Assembly: GCA_900316835.1 (NCBI GenBank)
Contig: ONEL01000011.1
Location: 29,379 to 93,378 of the forward strand
DNA length: 64,000 nt
Direction: 5' to 3'
From: an uncultured Prevotellaceae bacterium
GTDB lineage: Bacteria > Bacteroidota > Bacteroidia > Bacteroidales > Muribaculaceae
The notes below the pieces were generated by a model. The model saw nothing but the letters and a program-made list of their open reading frames with translations, made no database searches and was not told where the DNA came from. Both the position numbers and the translations under genes were made by a program. This document shows positions 41,604 through 49,728 of this stretch, piece by piece. How positions within the stretch are numbered: the first letter of the stretch is position 1; each line of letters opens with the position of its first letter.

Positions 41604-42012
41604 CTTGTTATTGCTGACGCGTTTAAAAAATTAACACATTCATATCGACGTGTTAAGGTTTTCTCAAAAATTAAACTTATATAGCCTCGGAACGCTGACG
41701 CGCGATCTGGGGCTTTTTCTTGCTCGCGACATTGATGTCGGGAGCAATAGTCGCATACCAACCGCCGGGAGGCGGTGGTTTGCTTTCAAGGTATAGTGGG
41801 CGTTACCGCTCACTAAGGTTGGCGGTGCCCATCATTGGGCAGCGCCTCGGCAGAGACCAAACGAGTTTGGTTTCTGCTCTCGACTTGCACCAATGGTTGT
41901 TTTATCTGCCTCTGGTTGCTACAGAAGTTAGAAACGATGTCGGATGCCGCCGTCGCTGAATTTTGGGTGAATAATTGATTACTGCTGTCACCTATGTATC
42001 ATATTTTCCTCT
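41604..42012. other. gene-free region with hairpin train
   Basis: About 410 bp between the restriction cassette and the AAA ATPase gene. It contains the hairpin train at 41721-41877; a short plus-strand frame through it encodes low-quality text and is not supported. Confidence 0.6.
41721..41877. repeat. train of five hairpins with 4-nt loops
   Basis: In order: TGCTCGCGACA-TTGA-TGTCGGGAGCA (41721-41746, one mismatch), ACCGCC-GGGA-GGCGGT (41761-41776), AGTGGGCG-TTAC-CGCTCACT (41795-41814), TGCCCA-TCAT-TGGGCA (41826-41841) and GCAGAGACCAAA-CGAG-TTTGGTTTCTGC (41850-41877). Spacers are 8-18 bp. The build matches the trains at 621-728 and 3761-4051 although the stem sequences differ. Confidence 0.65.
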
Positions 42013-43149
42013 CTAGTCAAAGAACTGCTGGCGGTTTATCCAGAGCTTGAAGAGGGAGTCGTTGATTGTTACGGCTTGCCCTTCAATGTCGATTATGTCT
42101 TTTTTTAGCAGGGCTTTCTTTATAGCATTCACGTTTGCCGATGATTCAAGCCTGTATTTCTTGATGACTTCCTTGCTGCTGTGACCAGTAGTAATACCGC
42201 TGGCAACAGCCCTGAGAAAATTCATTTGCAATTCTGAGAGCTGTTCGACTTCTCGCTGAAAGAAAATCCTATTCTGTTCGAGCAAGTCATTTACTGCCGA
42301 ATCAATGTCTTCATTGGTGACAACTTTCCCTGATTTGTACCAAATAATCCATGCTAAATGTTGGACGTAGGAGGAAAGATTGTCGGTTATATCACAAATC
42401 TTAGTCGCTTGTTCCATGGTGATTACCTTTCCTGTTTCCTTGAACTTGTCGCAAATGAAAGGTACCCATTCGCTTGTGGGGATTTTCTTCAAGAACATCA
42501 TGTCGCCAAATTTGAAGAATGGCATACTCTTGTCATTGAAGAACTGCTCCATCAGGTGTTTCTTGCTGCCAAACATACAATAAGTTACATGCTGCTGATG
42601 TTGCCATGCGGAACGCAATTTTTTTTGAAACTTTATTGATTCATGGAAGTCACCAATCTGCTGGAACTCGTCTAAACATATAACGAGCCTGATGTTCTTC
42701 TTTTGTGCGATTTTTTCAGGTAATTGCAGTATGTCTAAATCGGAATCATCTTTTGGATTCCAGTCAAAAGACATTGAGAAATCGCTCATGGGGTCGGGAC
42801 CAAAAGAAAATTTGGGTGACACCCGTGCAAGAAAAGTCTTCGCCATCTCGGCCCATTCCTCAAGCTTTGATGAGGTCTGTTTTATGATTGTTGAAGCAAA
42901 GGCATGATAGAATTCATTCTCCGACTTGCATTGAAAAATATCGATGTAGATAGGTTTTATTCTGGGATTGCTAATCTCAGAAATCACTTTTTTGACGAGC
43001 GAGGTCTTTCCCCATCGGCGTGGGGAAATCAATATGGTATTGATACCGTGAGTTAGGTTGGCATTCAGACGCCTCGCATCTTCTTGCCTGTCGGTGAAAT
43101 ACTCTCCCTCCGCGGCTTTTCCAAAAACAAAAGGATTAATCTCGTTCAT
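42013..43149 (-). CDS. AAA ATPase (archaeal ATPase-like)
   Basis: 378 residues. Walker A is ISPRRWGKTSLVKKV (residues 41-55, in the RRxGKTSL form typical of this group), Walker B is IRLVICLDEFQQIGDF, sensor region FGSKKHLMEQFF. The C-terminal third is a winged helix (LSELQMNFLRAVASGITTGH, SSKEVIKKYRLESSANVN). These STAND-like/archaeal-type ATPases are abundant in Bacteroidetes accessory regions, often beside nucleases or toxins, with unproven roles in defence or transposition. Tandem 15-bp repeats lie just upstream of its start (43191-43220). Confidence 0.83.
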   Translation of the reverse strand: MNEINPFVFGKAAEGEYFTDRQEDARRLNANLTHGINTILISPRRWGKTSLVKKVISEISNPRIKPIYIDIFQCKSENEFYHAFASTIIKQTSSKLEEWAEMAKTFLARVSPKFSFGPDPMSDFSMSFDWNPKDDSDLDILQLPEKIAQKKNIRLVICLDEFQQIGDFHESIKFQKKLRSAWQHQQHVTYCMFGSKKHLMEQFFNDKSMPFFKFGDMMFLKKIPTSEWVPFICDKFKETGKVITMEQATKICDITDNLSSYVQHLAWIIWYKSGKVVTNEDIDSAVNDLLEQNRIFFQREVEQLSELQMNFLRAVASGITTGHSSKEVIKKYRLESSANVNAIKKALLKKDIIDIEGQAVTINDSLFKLWINRQQFFD

Positions 43150-43190
43150 AATTGTAGGTGGTTAGGTTTATGCCTGCAAATATATTAAAT

Positions 43191-43220
43191 AAACTTCTTA
43201 GTAACAAACTTCTTAGTAAG
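43191..43220. promoter_or_regulatory. tandem 15-bp direct repeats upstream of the AAA ATPase gene
   Basis: AAACTTCTTAGTAAC is followed at once by AAACTTCTTAGTAAG and then a partial third AAAGTTATTA. On the minus strand these lie 40-80 bp before the ATPase start and just after the small gene at 43237; a regulator binding site is the simplest reading. Confidence 0.5.
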
Positions 43221-43236
43221 AAAGTTATTACTTTTT

Positions 43237-43449
43237 TTAATTTGTCTTCTCGACGATTAGTTCGGTGGAGTTTTCCTCAAGGGAGTTGTGCTCATCGAGA
43301 TGGATGTGCGCGCCTGGAGCATCGTCTTGTGCCAATGCTCTCAAGTGGTTTGCAAGCGATAGCAATCCTTCCTTGTTTGCGCTTATTGTCACAGCATTAT
43401 TCTCAACATTCACGGCAATCGAGAAGCCGTCTTCCCATTTCATTTCCAT
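43237..43449 (-). CDS. possible Imm32-type small protein
   Basis: 70 residues. ISANKEGLLSLANHLRALAQ and DAPGAHIHLDEHNSLEENS, ending TELIVEKTN, recall the small immunity-protein-32 group (conserved GHxHLD and LIIEK). It has no toxin partner next to it. The identity rests on memory of the family pattern; the coding status is supported by codon use and its tidy place between two minus-strand genes. Confidence 0.5.
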   Translation of the reverse strand: MEMKWEDGFSIAVNVENNAVTISANKEGLLSLANHLRALAQDDAPGAHIHLDEHNSLEENSTELIVEKTN

Positions 43450-43484
43450 AGTGTTATGATTTATTGTATAAAGTGAATTCTGGG

Positions 43485-44294
43485 TTATGGAGAGAGCAAA
43501 ATCTTGGCAATCTCGGCGACTTCTTCCTCGCGTTTAGTGCGCTTAATGAAGATGGCGATGGGGTAGAAGTCGCCATCGGGCATGACAACGATGCCCACAT
43601 CGTTGATGCCTCTAAGTGTTTTGCCTTTAGAGAATCCGGTGCCAGTCTTGTGGGCGAGCGTAGCACCTGGTGGCAGTGCGGCTTTGATGCGGTTGTTGCC
43701 AGTTTCACACCTGAGCATCAAGTCCCATATATACATCAACACATGGCTTGATTGCTTCTTGCAGTAGAACCAATTGAGCAGTTCTGCCATATCTCGGGGA
43801 GTGCACCAGTTGTCGCGTGCTCGTCGTGGCTTGCTGTGCATCTGCTTTTCGGTCCATTTTAGGCGTATGTCCTTAAATCCCAAGTTTCGCAAGTAGTTTT
43901 GTACATCATTGGGTCTACCGCACAACTTGAACAGCAGGTCGCAGGCGTTGTTGTCACTCTGTTGTAGCGACAGGGCAAGCAGCTGGCCATAGCTGAATTC
44001 TCGCTCCTCGTCAATCATTTTGAGCATTGGCGACCAAGTGTCCTGTTCTAAATCCTGCTTTTTGACAGTCACTTGCTTGTCGAGACTGATGCCGCACGAG
44101 TCAAGAAAGTGGGCGACATAGATGGCTTGCGGAAACTTCATCACGCTGTTCATCTCATAGCGCTGTTCAAAAGAATATGCAAAGTCGATTACGATGTCTC
44201 CTTTGATGATGCATGCCCCACAACGTTGAGCCTGCACTTGAAATCCAAGCGAAAGGACAATGAAAAGAATTGCTATTTTCTTTATAATTCCCAT
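43485..44294 (-). CDS. class A (CfxA/CblA-like) beta-lactamase-related serine hydrolase
   Basis: 269 residues with signal peptide (ending near VQAQ). All class A catalytic boxes are present: S50-V-M-K53, S113-D-N115 in LQQSDNNACDLLF, Glu149 in KWTEKQM (subclass A2 T-E-x-x-M form) and K216-T-G218 in AHKTGTGFSKG. The phrase TWSPMLK also matches CfxA/CblA. The stretch before the active Ser is short: the usual first helix (about 15-20 residues) appears to be missing. It may hydrolyse cephalosporins or act on peptidoglycan peptides; activity cannot be judged. It overlaps the AbiEii-like gene by 13 bp and belongs to the accessory island. Confidence 0.82.
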   Translation of the reverse strand: MGIIKKIAILFIVLSLGFQVQAQRCGACIIKGDIVIDFAYSFEQRYEMNSVMKFPQAIYVAHFLDSCGISLDKQVTVKKQDLEQDTWSPMLKMIDEEREFSYGQLLALSLQQSDNNACDLLFKLCGRPNDVQNYLRNLGFKDIRLKWTEKQMHSKPRRARDNWCTPRDMAELLNWFYCKKQSSHVLMYIWDLMLRCETGNNRIKAALPPGATLAHKTGTGFSKGKTLRGINDVGIVVMPDGDFYPIAIFIKRTKREEEVAEIAKILLSP

Positions 44295-45109
44295 TCAATC
44301 ATTTGTGATAGTTGAAGAAAATAATCATTAGACCAGATATTGAGTTCGTTAGGATTCTTTAAGAATGGCATCACATCTTGTTTTACTTGGTTGATGTTGG
44401 TAGTTGCAAGCTTGTCTTTAAGCATTGTCAAAAACTCATCTTGACTTACAATCAGTCCATTAAATTGCCGTATTCTCTCCTGCAAATGCTTGAAGTTTAA
44501 TGGCACGCGATTTCTCACATACCACTCAAAATCGTACCAATCTCGGCCTTTCACTCTGTTTTTCCAAGTGCGGAATACAAGTGCGTGCATCTTGCCAGCA
44601 AATAAACATGGCAGTGTGAAGCATCTTGTCATGAATGAATAAGGTTGTAATAGCAATTTGTGCTCTGTAGAGAATTCTAGTGGTGGTTGCGTGTCAACCT
44701 CAATTTTTATTTTTATTGATTTCTCGGTACGAAATGATATGTCGTAAACATCGGTGGTGTCCTTGAGGAAGGCAGACTCAACTTTCCCAAAGCTCTTTTT
44801 GTCCTTTTTTGTTATCTCAACCTCTCGGCCAACGATGACAAACTGATCAATAATGGGTTGGAAAAACTTCTTGAAGTCAAAGTTGTCATCTGGTTTAAGG
44901 AGTGAGAAGTCCATATCTTCACTAAAACGTTGCAATCCATGGAAAATACGTAAACAAGTACCTCCATAAAACGCAGCGTGATTAAAGAATCCACCTTGAT
45001 AAAGACCTGCTAAAACAATTTGTTGATTGACCTCGAAGATGCCATTCCTCCTTTTTTGCATGGTCGATAAGTCATACTGACTGAGCATTTTTTGATATAC
45101 CTCGTTCAT
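44282..45109 (-). CDS. AbiEii/AbiGii family nucleotidyltransferase toxin
   Basis: 275 residues. The DNA polymerase beta-like nucleotidyltransferase core is FYGGTCLRIFHGLQRFSEDM followed by DFSL (motif GG-x12-RxSxDxD, about residues 48-70), with a third acidic residue in IKIKIEVDTQPP and the Lys of LFAGKMHALVFRTW. In AbiE systems this protein is the toxin that blocks growth on phage infection, held in check by AbiEi encoded just upstream (ATGA overlap at 45106-45109). Distal neighbour is the beta-lactamase gene. Confidence 0.9.
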   Translation of the reverse strand: MNEVYQKMLSQYDLSTMQKRRNGIFEVNQQIVLAGLYQGGFFNHAAFYGGTCLRIFHGLQRFSEDMDFSLLKPDDNFDFKKFFQPIIDQFVIVGREVEITKKDKKSFGKVESAFLKDTTDVYDISFRTEKSIKIKIEVDTQPPLEFSTEHKLLLQPYSFMTRCFTLPCLFAGKMHALVFRTWKNRVKGRDWYDFEWYVRNRVPLNFKHLQERIRQFNGLIVSQDEFLTMLKDKLATTNINQVKQDVMPFLKNPNELNIWSNDYFLQLSQMIEWEL

Positions 45110-45735
45110 GATTTAACTAGAAGATTAATAATTTGTTGGACACTATTTGCCTTCTTGCCAACTGTAGCATATTCTTGAAAAATTGATATTCTCATCTTGT
45201 AGAATTCTTCCATGTCAAGACGCAAATACTCTTCTAAATATTCTTCAGTCTCTCTCTTGTATCTTAAATTCAAAGATGGGCTTGTGGCTATGAAATCGCA
45301 CAACGCTTTCTCGGGAGTTGCAATTAAGAATTGCTGATTGCTGACCTTTGCAATAGTGATACCCACGGCAAAAGCCTCCTTTGAGCATGTGAAATATTGG
45401 AAACAGCCCAACTTAGTATTAAAAGTGCGTCCACGCTTTATTGTCATAGACTGCGTGATAAATACATCTTCGGGAATAAGACCATAAAATCTCAAAGCAG
45501 TGAGACATGAGACATAAGACGGAGAATATAAATGATTGGCGATTAGTTCAGTTGATAGAGGTGTGTGTGTGATCTCGGGGGAAGCTACATATAGTCCCCT
45601 CTTAAGTCGAATTAATGCATTCGAATGCTCTAACTCGCTAATTTTCTTGTTTATAGCCTTTATGTTTGGATGAAGGCTAGATATTACGGAGTTAGTAACA
45701 GGTATATTGCTTATTTCTCTAAGTAAATTGTTCAT
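45106..45735 (-). CDS. AbiEi-type antitoxin/transcriptional repressor
   Basis: 209 residues. N-terminal winged helix (residues 15-52, INKKISELEHSNALIRLKRG) is followed by LYVASPEITHTPLSTELIAN, the AbiEi_4-type layout, and a C-terminal domain of AbiEi_1 type (TPEKALCDFIATSPSLNLRY). It overlaps the toxin gene by 4 bp. In characterised AbiE systems the antitoxin binds inverted repeats in its own promoter; here a 15-bp perfect inverted repeat lies immediately upstream (45745-45805). Confidence 0.88.
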   Translation of the reverse strand: MNNLLREISNIPVTNSVISSLHPNIKAINKKISELEHSNALIRLKRGLYVASPEITHTPLSTELIANHLYSPSYVSCLTALRFYGLIPEDVFITQSMTIKRGRTFNTKLGCFQYFTCSKEAFAVGITIAKVSNQQFLIATPEKALCDFIATSPSLNLRYKRETEEYLEEYLRLDMEEFYKMRISIFQEYATVGKKANSVQQIINLLVKS

Positions 45736-45739
45736 GGCG

Positions 45740-45805
45740 CAAATATAGTAAAATTTTGAATAGTAAATAACCTTTTTGGTAATTTTCTGCTCAAAATTTT
45801 ACTAT
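45740..45805 (-). promoter_or_regulatory. AbiE promoter with 15-bp perfect inverted-repeat operator
   Basis: ATAGTAAAATTTTGA (45745-45759) is exactly inverted at 45791-45805 (TCAAAATTTTACTAT). On the minus strand a -7 box TATATTTG covers 45740-45747, overlapping one arm, and lies only 4 bp from the start codon, so the mRNA would be leaderless or nearly so. Confidence 0.75.
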
Positions 45806-45856
45806 TGTTTATCAAATGCAACAAAGAAAGCCATAATCTATGTTGCATTTATTTCA

Positions 45857-46363
45857 CTATGGCTTGGCACGGCGGGCGAGCTCGAAGAGACCCACAGGGA
45901 GGTGGCAGTAGCCGTCGGGGTTCTTGTCGAGGTAGTCTTGGTGGTACTCCTCAGCAGAGTAGAAGCAGTTCAGTGGCAGCACCTCGGTGACGATGGGCTT
46001 GAAGTAGCGCTCGGCCTCGGCAGCGACGCGTTTTTCGATGATGGGCACGTCGGTGGGGTCGGTGTAGTAGATGCCTGTGCGATATTGCGGACCCACGTCA
46101 TGACCTTGCTGGTCTTCGAGAGTGGGATCAATAGCCTTAAAATACATGTCGAGAAGGAATTCCAGTCCAATGCGCTCAGGGTCATATACCACCTTGACGG
46201 TCTCGGCGTGCCCTGTGGTGTGAGTGCACACTTGCTCATAGGTGGGGTTCTCCACTGTGCCGTTGGCATATCCCACTTGCGTTTCAACCACTCCGTCAAT
46301 GAGTTTGAAGAAATGCTCGGTTCCCCAAAAGCATCCTCCTGCCAAATAAATCTCTCGTGTCAT
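45857..46363 (-). CDS. msrA: peptide methionine-(S)-S-oxide reductase MsrA
   Basis: 168 residues. The active-site motif is LAGGCFWGTEHFF (Cys at about residue 11), followed by the conserved VVETQVGYANGTVENPTYEQ, TGHAETVKVVYDP and QGHDVGPQYRT. It reduces methionine-S-sulfoxide in proteins, repairing oxidative damage, with thioredoxin as electron donor. Short form, without a fused MsrB. It marks the right edge of the accessory island and shares the region with no operon partner. Confidence 0.95.
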   Translation of the reverse strand: MTREIYLAGGCFWGTEHFFKLIDGVVETQVGYANGTVENPTYEQVCTHTTGHAETVKVVYDPERIGLEFLLDMYFKAIDPTLEDQQGHDVGPQYRTGIYYTDPTDVPIIEKRVAAEAERYFKPIVTEVLPLNCFYSAEEYHQDYLDKNPDGYCHLPVGLFELARRAKP

Positions 46364-46439
46364 GATAGTCTATGTTTTTAGATTATAACGCATTAGTAGC
46401 GGTCATAATTGTACTTGCCGGCAAAAAAGAGGAATAATG

Positions 46440-46470
46440 TTGCAAAATCGCGTTATTTTCATTATTTTTG
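46440..46470 (+). promoter_or_regulatory. promoter of the acyl-CoA synthetase gene
   Basis: TTG at 46440-46442 and TATTTTTG at 46463-46470 are 20 bp apart, matching the Bacteroidetes TTG-N(19-21)-TAnnTTTG promoter. The expected start is near 46476, leaving a leader of about 20 nt. Confidence 0.7.
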
Positions 46471-46494
46471 CACGATTAAACAATATCATGGCTT

Positions 46495-48360
46495 ATGTTA
46501 AATGAATTTGTTAGCCTGATAGCCAATCAGGCAAAGAAATATGGCAATCGCGAGGCATTGCGTTATCGCGACTATCTTACCGAGCAGTGGACCTCAATGT
46601 CGTGGAACAGCTTCAAGCAAGACATAGAGCGTTGTGCTAATGCTCTGCTTCAGGCTGGTGTAGAACCTCAAGGAAAGGTGGCGGTCTTCACCAACAACTG
46701 TCCCGAAATCCTGGTAACTCATTTCGCCTCGTTCTATAATCGCGCTATCCCAGTCCCCATCTATGCTACTAGCAGCAAAGATGAGGCCGCCTACATTATC
46801 AATGACTCGGGCGCTACAGTGCTCATGGCTGGCGATAAAGAGCAGGTCGACATCGCGATTCAACTCCTTGATGAGTGCCCCAAGCTAAAACTTGTGGTGG
46901 TGCTTAACACTAAGGTGGACATTGACCCAAATCAAAAACGCATGGTGAGCTGGCGCAAGTTCTTGAGCGAGGGCGCACAGGCGGGAGAGCTAGTGCAGAG
47001 TGCGGTGAGAAAACGCATGGATGAGGGTCGCCCCGACGACTTGATGTATCTTATCTACACCTCGGGGACCACAGGCCAGCCTAAGGGTGTGATGCTCACT
47101 CACAGCAACTTTAGTGCAGCCATGATGGCTCACGGCATGCGCTTGACCTATGTCGACGACAACGACGTCTCCCTTAGTTTCTTGCCCTTGAGTCATGTGT
47201 TTGAACTGGGGTGGACGATGTACTGCCTCATTCACGGGCTTGTGGTGGCAATCAATTATAACCCCAAGGATATTCAGCGCGCTGTCAAGGAAATCAGCCC
47301 CAACTGTATGTGTAGCGTGCCCCGATTTTGGGAAAAGGTCTACACGGCTATCATGGACAATGTGAATGGCGCTAAACCCGTGGTTAAGACTTTGTTCAAG
47401 ACAGCTATTCGCGTGGGTAAGACCCGCAATATCAAGTATGCTCGCAATGGACAAAAAGCTCCTTATCTGGTTGAAAAACAATATCAATATTTTGAGAAAA
47501 AAGTGTTCTCACGCCTGCGTCGAGCCATAGGTGTGGAAAATGGAAAGCTCTTTCCCACAGCCGGCGCGATGCTCAGCGACAATATCACCGAGATGCTACA
47601 TGCCGTGGGCATCAACATTGTGATTGGATATGGCCTTAGTGAGACCAACGCTTCGGTGAGCTTCTATCCCAACACTGGCTGGGAGCTGGGAACCATAGGC
47701 GAGCCCATTCCAGGGGTACGTGTCAAGATTGGTGAGCAAAACGAGATATTGGTAAAGGGGCCCACAGTGATGAAGGGATACTATAACAAGCCCGAGGAAA
47801 CAGCCCAGGCTATAGATGCCGACGGCTGGTTCCACACCGGCGATTGTGGCGAGATAACCGAGAAAGGGCACCTCATAATGACCGAGCGTCTCAAGGACCT
47901 GTACAAGACGAGCAATGGCAAGTACATCGCTCCCCAAGTGCTAGAGTCGCTACTGGCTCAAGACAAGTATATGGCTCAGGTGGCTGTGATAGGCGACGGG
48001 CGCAAGTATGTCTCGGCTCTTATTGTCCCCGATTTTGAGGAACTTGAGCGTTATGCTACTAAGCACAAAATTCAATATAAGAATCGCGAGGAGCTTGTAA
48101 ATAATCCCAAGATTCACGACATGATGGAAAAACTCATCAATGAGTATCAAAAGAATCTTGCCAGCTATGAGCAAATCAAGCGATTTGTGCTCTTGCCACG
48201 ACCATTTACAATGGAAAGTGGTGAACTCACTAACACTCTCAAGATTAAACGAGCCGTAGTCAACAAGCGATATGCAAAGTTGATTGACGCAATGTATGCC
48301 GCCGACTATCGCCCTAAAAACAAAAAAGAAGAAAAACTTGATGTTGACCTAAGCCTGTAA
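46495..48360 (+). CDS. long-chain acyl-CoA synthetase (AMP-forming)
   Basis: 621 residues of the ANL superfamily. Motifs: the phosphate loop LIYTSGTTGQPKGVMLTHSN (about residues 186-205), the linker VIGYGLSETNAS, the ATP-site DGWFHTGDCGEI and the hinge MTERLKDLYKTSNGKYIAPQ. It activates fatty acids to acyl-CoA through acyl-AMP; in gut Bacteroidetes such genes also salvage exogenous fatty acids for lipids. Note the Asp of the hinge: RLKDLYKTSNGKY is the FadD15/long-chain form. It has its own promoter and is followed by the CTAGAA repeat. Confidence 0.93.
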   Translation: MLNEFVSLIANQAKKYGNREALRYRDYLTEQWTSMSWNSFKQDIERCANALLQAGVEPQGKVAVFTNNCPEILVTHFASFYNRAIPVPIYATSSKDEAAYIINDSGATVLMAGDKEQVDIAIQLLDECPKLKLVVVLNTKVDIDPNQKRMVSWRKFLSEGAQAGELVQSAVRKRMDEGRPDDLMYLIYTSGTTGQPKGVMLTHSNFSAAMMAHGMRLTYVDDNDVSLSFLPLSHVFELGWTMYCLIHGLVVAINYNPKDIQRAVKEISPNCMCSVPRFWEKVYTAIMDNVNGAKPVVKTLFKTAIRVGKTRNIKYARNGQKAPYLVEKQYQYFEKKVFSRLRRAIGVENGKLFPTAGAMLSDNITEMLHAVGINIVIGYGLSETNASVSFYPNTGWELGTIGEPIPGVRVKIGEQNEILVKGPTVMKGYYNKPEETAQAIDADGWFHTGDCGEITEKGHLIMTERLKDLYKTSNGKYIAPQVLESLLAQDKYMAQVAVIGDGRKYVSALIVPDFEELERYATKHKIQYKNREELVNNPKIHDMMEKLINEYQKNLASYEQIKRFVLLPRPFTMESGELTNTLKIKRAVVNKRYAKLIDAMYAADYRPKNKKEEKLDVDLSL

Positions 48361-48398
48361 AAGTAGTGCTAAGGGCAAGATTATTTTATAACATGATA

Positions 48399-48452
48399 TC
48401 TAGAACTTCTAGAACTTCTAGAAAATCTAGACTATCTAGAAAAACTAGAAAC
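48399..48452. repeat. 9-bp tandem repeat TCTAGAACT upstream of prfB
   Basis: Six 9-bp units: TCTAGAACT twice, TCTAGAAAA, TCTAGACTA, TCTAGAAAA and ACTAGAAAC. It lies between the acyl-CoA synthetase stop and prfB. It has the same CTAG-centred look as the 10-bp array at 57077-57265. Confidence 0.8.
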
Positions 48453-48493
48453 CTAATAAACTTATTTATTAACCCCTAAATCATTGAGCTCAG

Positions 48494-49607
48494 ATGATTA
48501 CAACCGATCAACTAAAAGAGATACAAGAACGCAAGGATGCGTTGGGGAGGTATCTTTGACATCGATAACAAGAAAATCCAACTAGAAGAAGAGGAGTTGC
48601 GCACTCATGTGCCCGACTTCTGGAGTGACCAAAAGAAAGCCGAAGCGCAGATGCGCAAAATCAAGACGCTGAAAATGTGGATTGAGAAATGCGCCGAGGT
48701 GGATGCCGCAGTGGGTGAAGTGGAAGTGGGCTTCGACTTCGTGAAAGAAGGAGTCCTTAGCGAGCAGGAACTCGACGAGCTCTATGCCGACGCTCTCGAC
48801 AAAATCGAGAAACTGGAGCTGCGCAACATGCTCCGACGCGAGGAAGACAAGCTAAGCGCCATCATGAAGATTAACTCGGGGGCCGGTGGCACCGAGAGCC
48901 AGGACTGGGCTTCGATGCTCATGCGCATGTATTTGCGCTGGTGTGAGAAGCATGGCTACAAGACTGCCATTCAGCACATGGTCGACGGCGACGAGGCTGG
49001 CATCAAGAGTGTGACAATAGGTATTGAAGGCGATTTTGCCTACGGATATCTCAAGAGTGAAAACGGTGTGCATCGCCTGGTGCGTGTGTCGCCCTATAAT
49101 GCCCAGGGCAAGCGCATGACTTCGTTTGCCTCGGTTTTTGTTAGCCCCATGGTCGACGACACCATTGAGATTGTTCTCGACCCGGCTAGCATCTCGTGGG
49201 ACACCTTCCGTAGCGGTGGCGCCGGTGGTCAGAACGTGAACAAGGTGGAGAGTGGTGTGCGCGTGCGTTACCAGTACAAGGACCCCTACACCGGCGAGGA
49301 AGAGGAAATCCTCGTTGAGAACACCGAGACGCGTGACCAGCCCAAGAACCGAGAGAATGCCTTGCGAAATCTCAAGTCAATCCTCTATAACAAGGAGCTT
49401 GAGCACCGTCGCGAGGAGCAGCGCAAGATTGAGGACAGCAAGAAGAAGATTGAGTGGGGTAGCCAAATTCGTAGCTACGTCTTCGACGACCGCCGCGTCA
49501 AGGACCATCGCACCAATCACCAGACCAGCAACGTGGGCGCCGTCATGGATGGCGACATCGACGACTTCATCAAAGCCTACCTAATGGAATTCTCCACCGA
49601 CGAATAA
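48494..49607 (+). CDS. prfB: peptide chain release factor 2 with programmed +1 frameshift
   Basis: Translation starts at the ATG at 48494 (MITTDQLKEIQERKDALGRY), reaches an in-frame TGA at 48557-48559 after Leu21, and continues in the +1 frame from GAC at 48558 to the stop at 49605-49607, giving about 370 residues. The domain order is normal: coiled-coil domain 1, the stop-codon reading loop with VSPYNAQGKRMTSF, and the peptidyl hydrolysis motif RSGGAGGQNVNKVESGVRV (GGQ). The anticodon-like tripeptide is SPY where most RF2 proteins have SPF. RF2 reads UAA and UGA, so low RF2 favours frameshifting at its own UGA and the product autoregulates. Confidence 0.95.
48544..48560 (+). promoter_or_regulatory. 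prfB programmed frameshift site
   Basis: GGGGAGGTATCTTTGAC: a Shine-Dalgarno-like GGGGAGG sits just before the slippery codon CTT (48554-48556), followed by TGA C. This is the standard RF2 shift site (AGG...TATCTTTGAC), in which the ribosome moves from CTT to TTT. Confidence 0.95.
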
Positions 49608-49627
49608 CCGTTTTTGGGGTGAAGACA

Positions 49628-49668
49628 ATTAAAGACAATCTAATTGTTTTTGTTATTATTAAGGACAA
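49628..49668. repeat. left flank words of the second GxxExxY cassette
   Basis: ATTAAAGACAATCTAATTG (49628-49646) and TATTAAGGACAA (49657-49668). Near-inverted copies lie beyond the gene at 50202-50220 and 50241-50252. Confidence 0.6.
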
Positions 49669-49728
49669 AATAGTTACTTCTTTTCTTTCAATTATTATTA
49701 ACCATTTTAGATACAACTTTCTTCCAGG

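Noticed and set aside
41720..41959. 79-codon plus-strand frame through the hairpin train at 41.7 kb
   Set aside because: The frame is a by-product of palindromes; no start signal or recognisable product.
48494..49607. prfB as a pseudogene with an internal stop
   Set aside because: The TGA is in the exact RF2 programmed-frameshift context and the +1 frame is complete.
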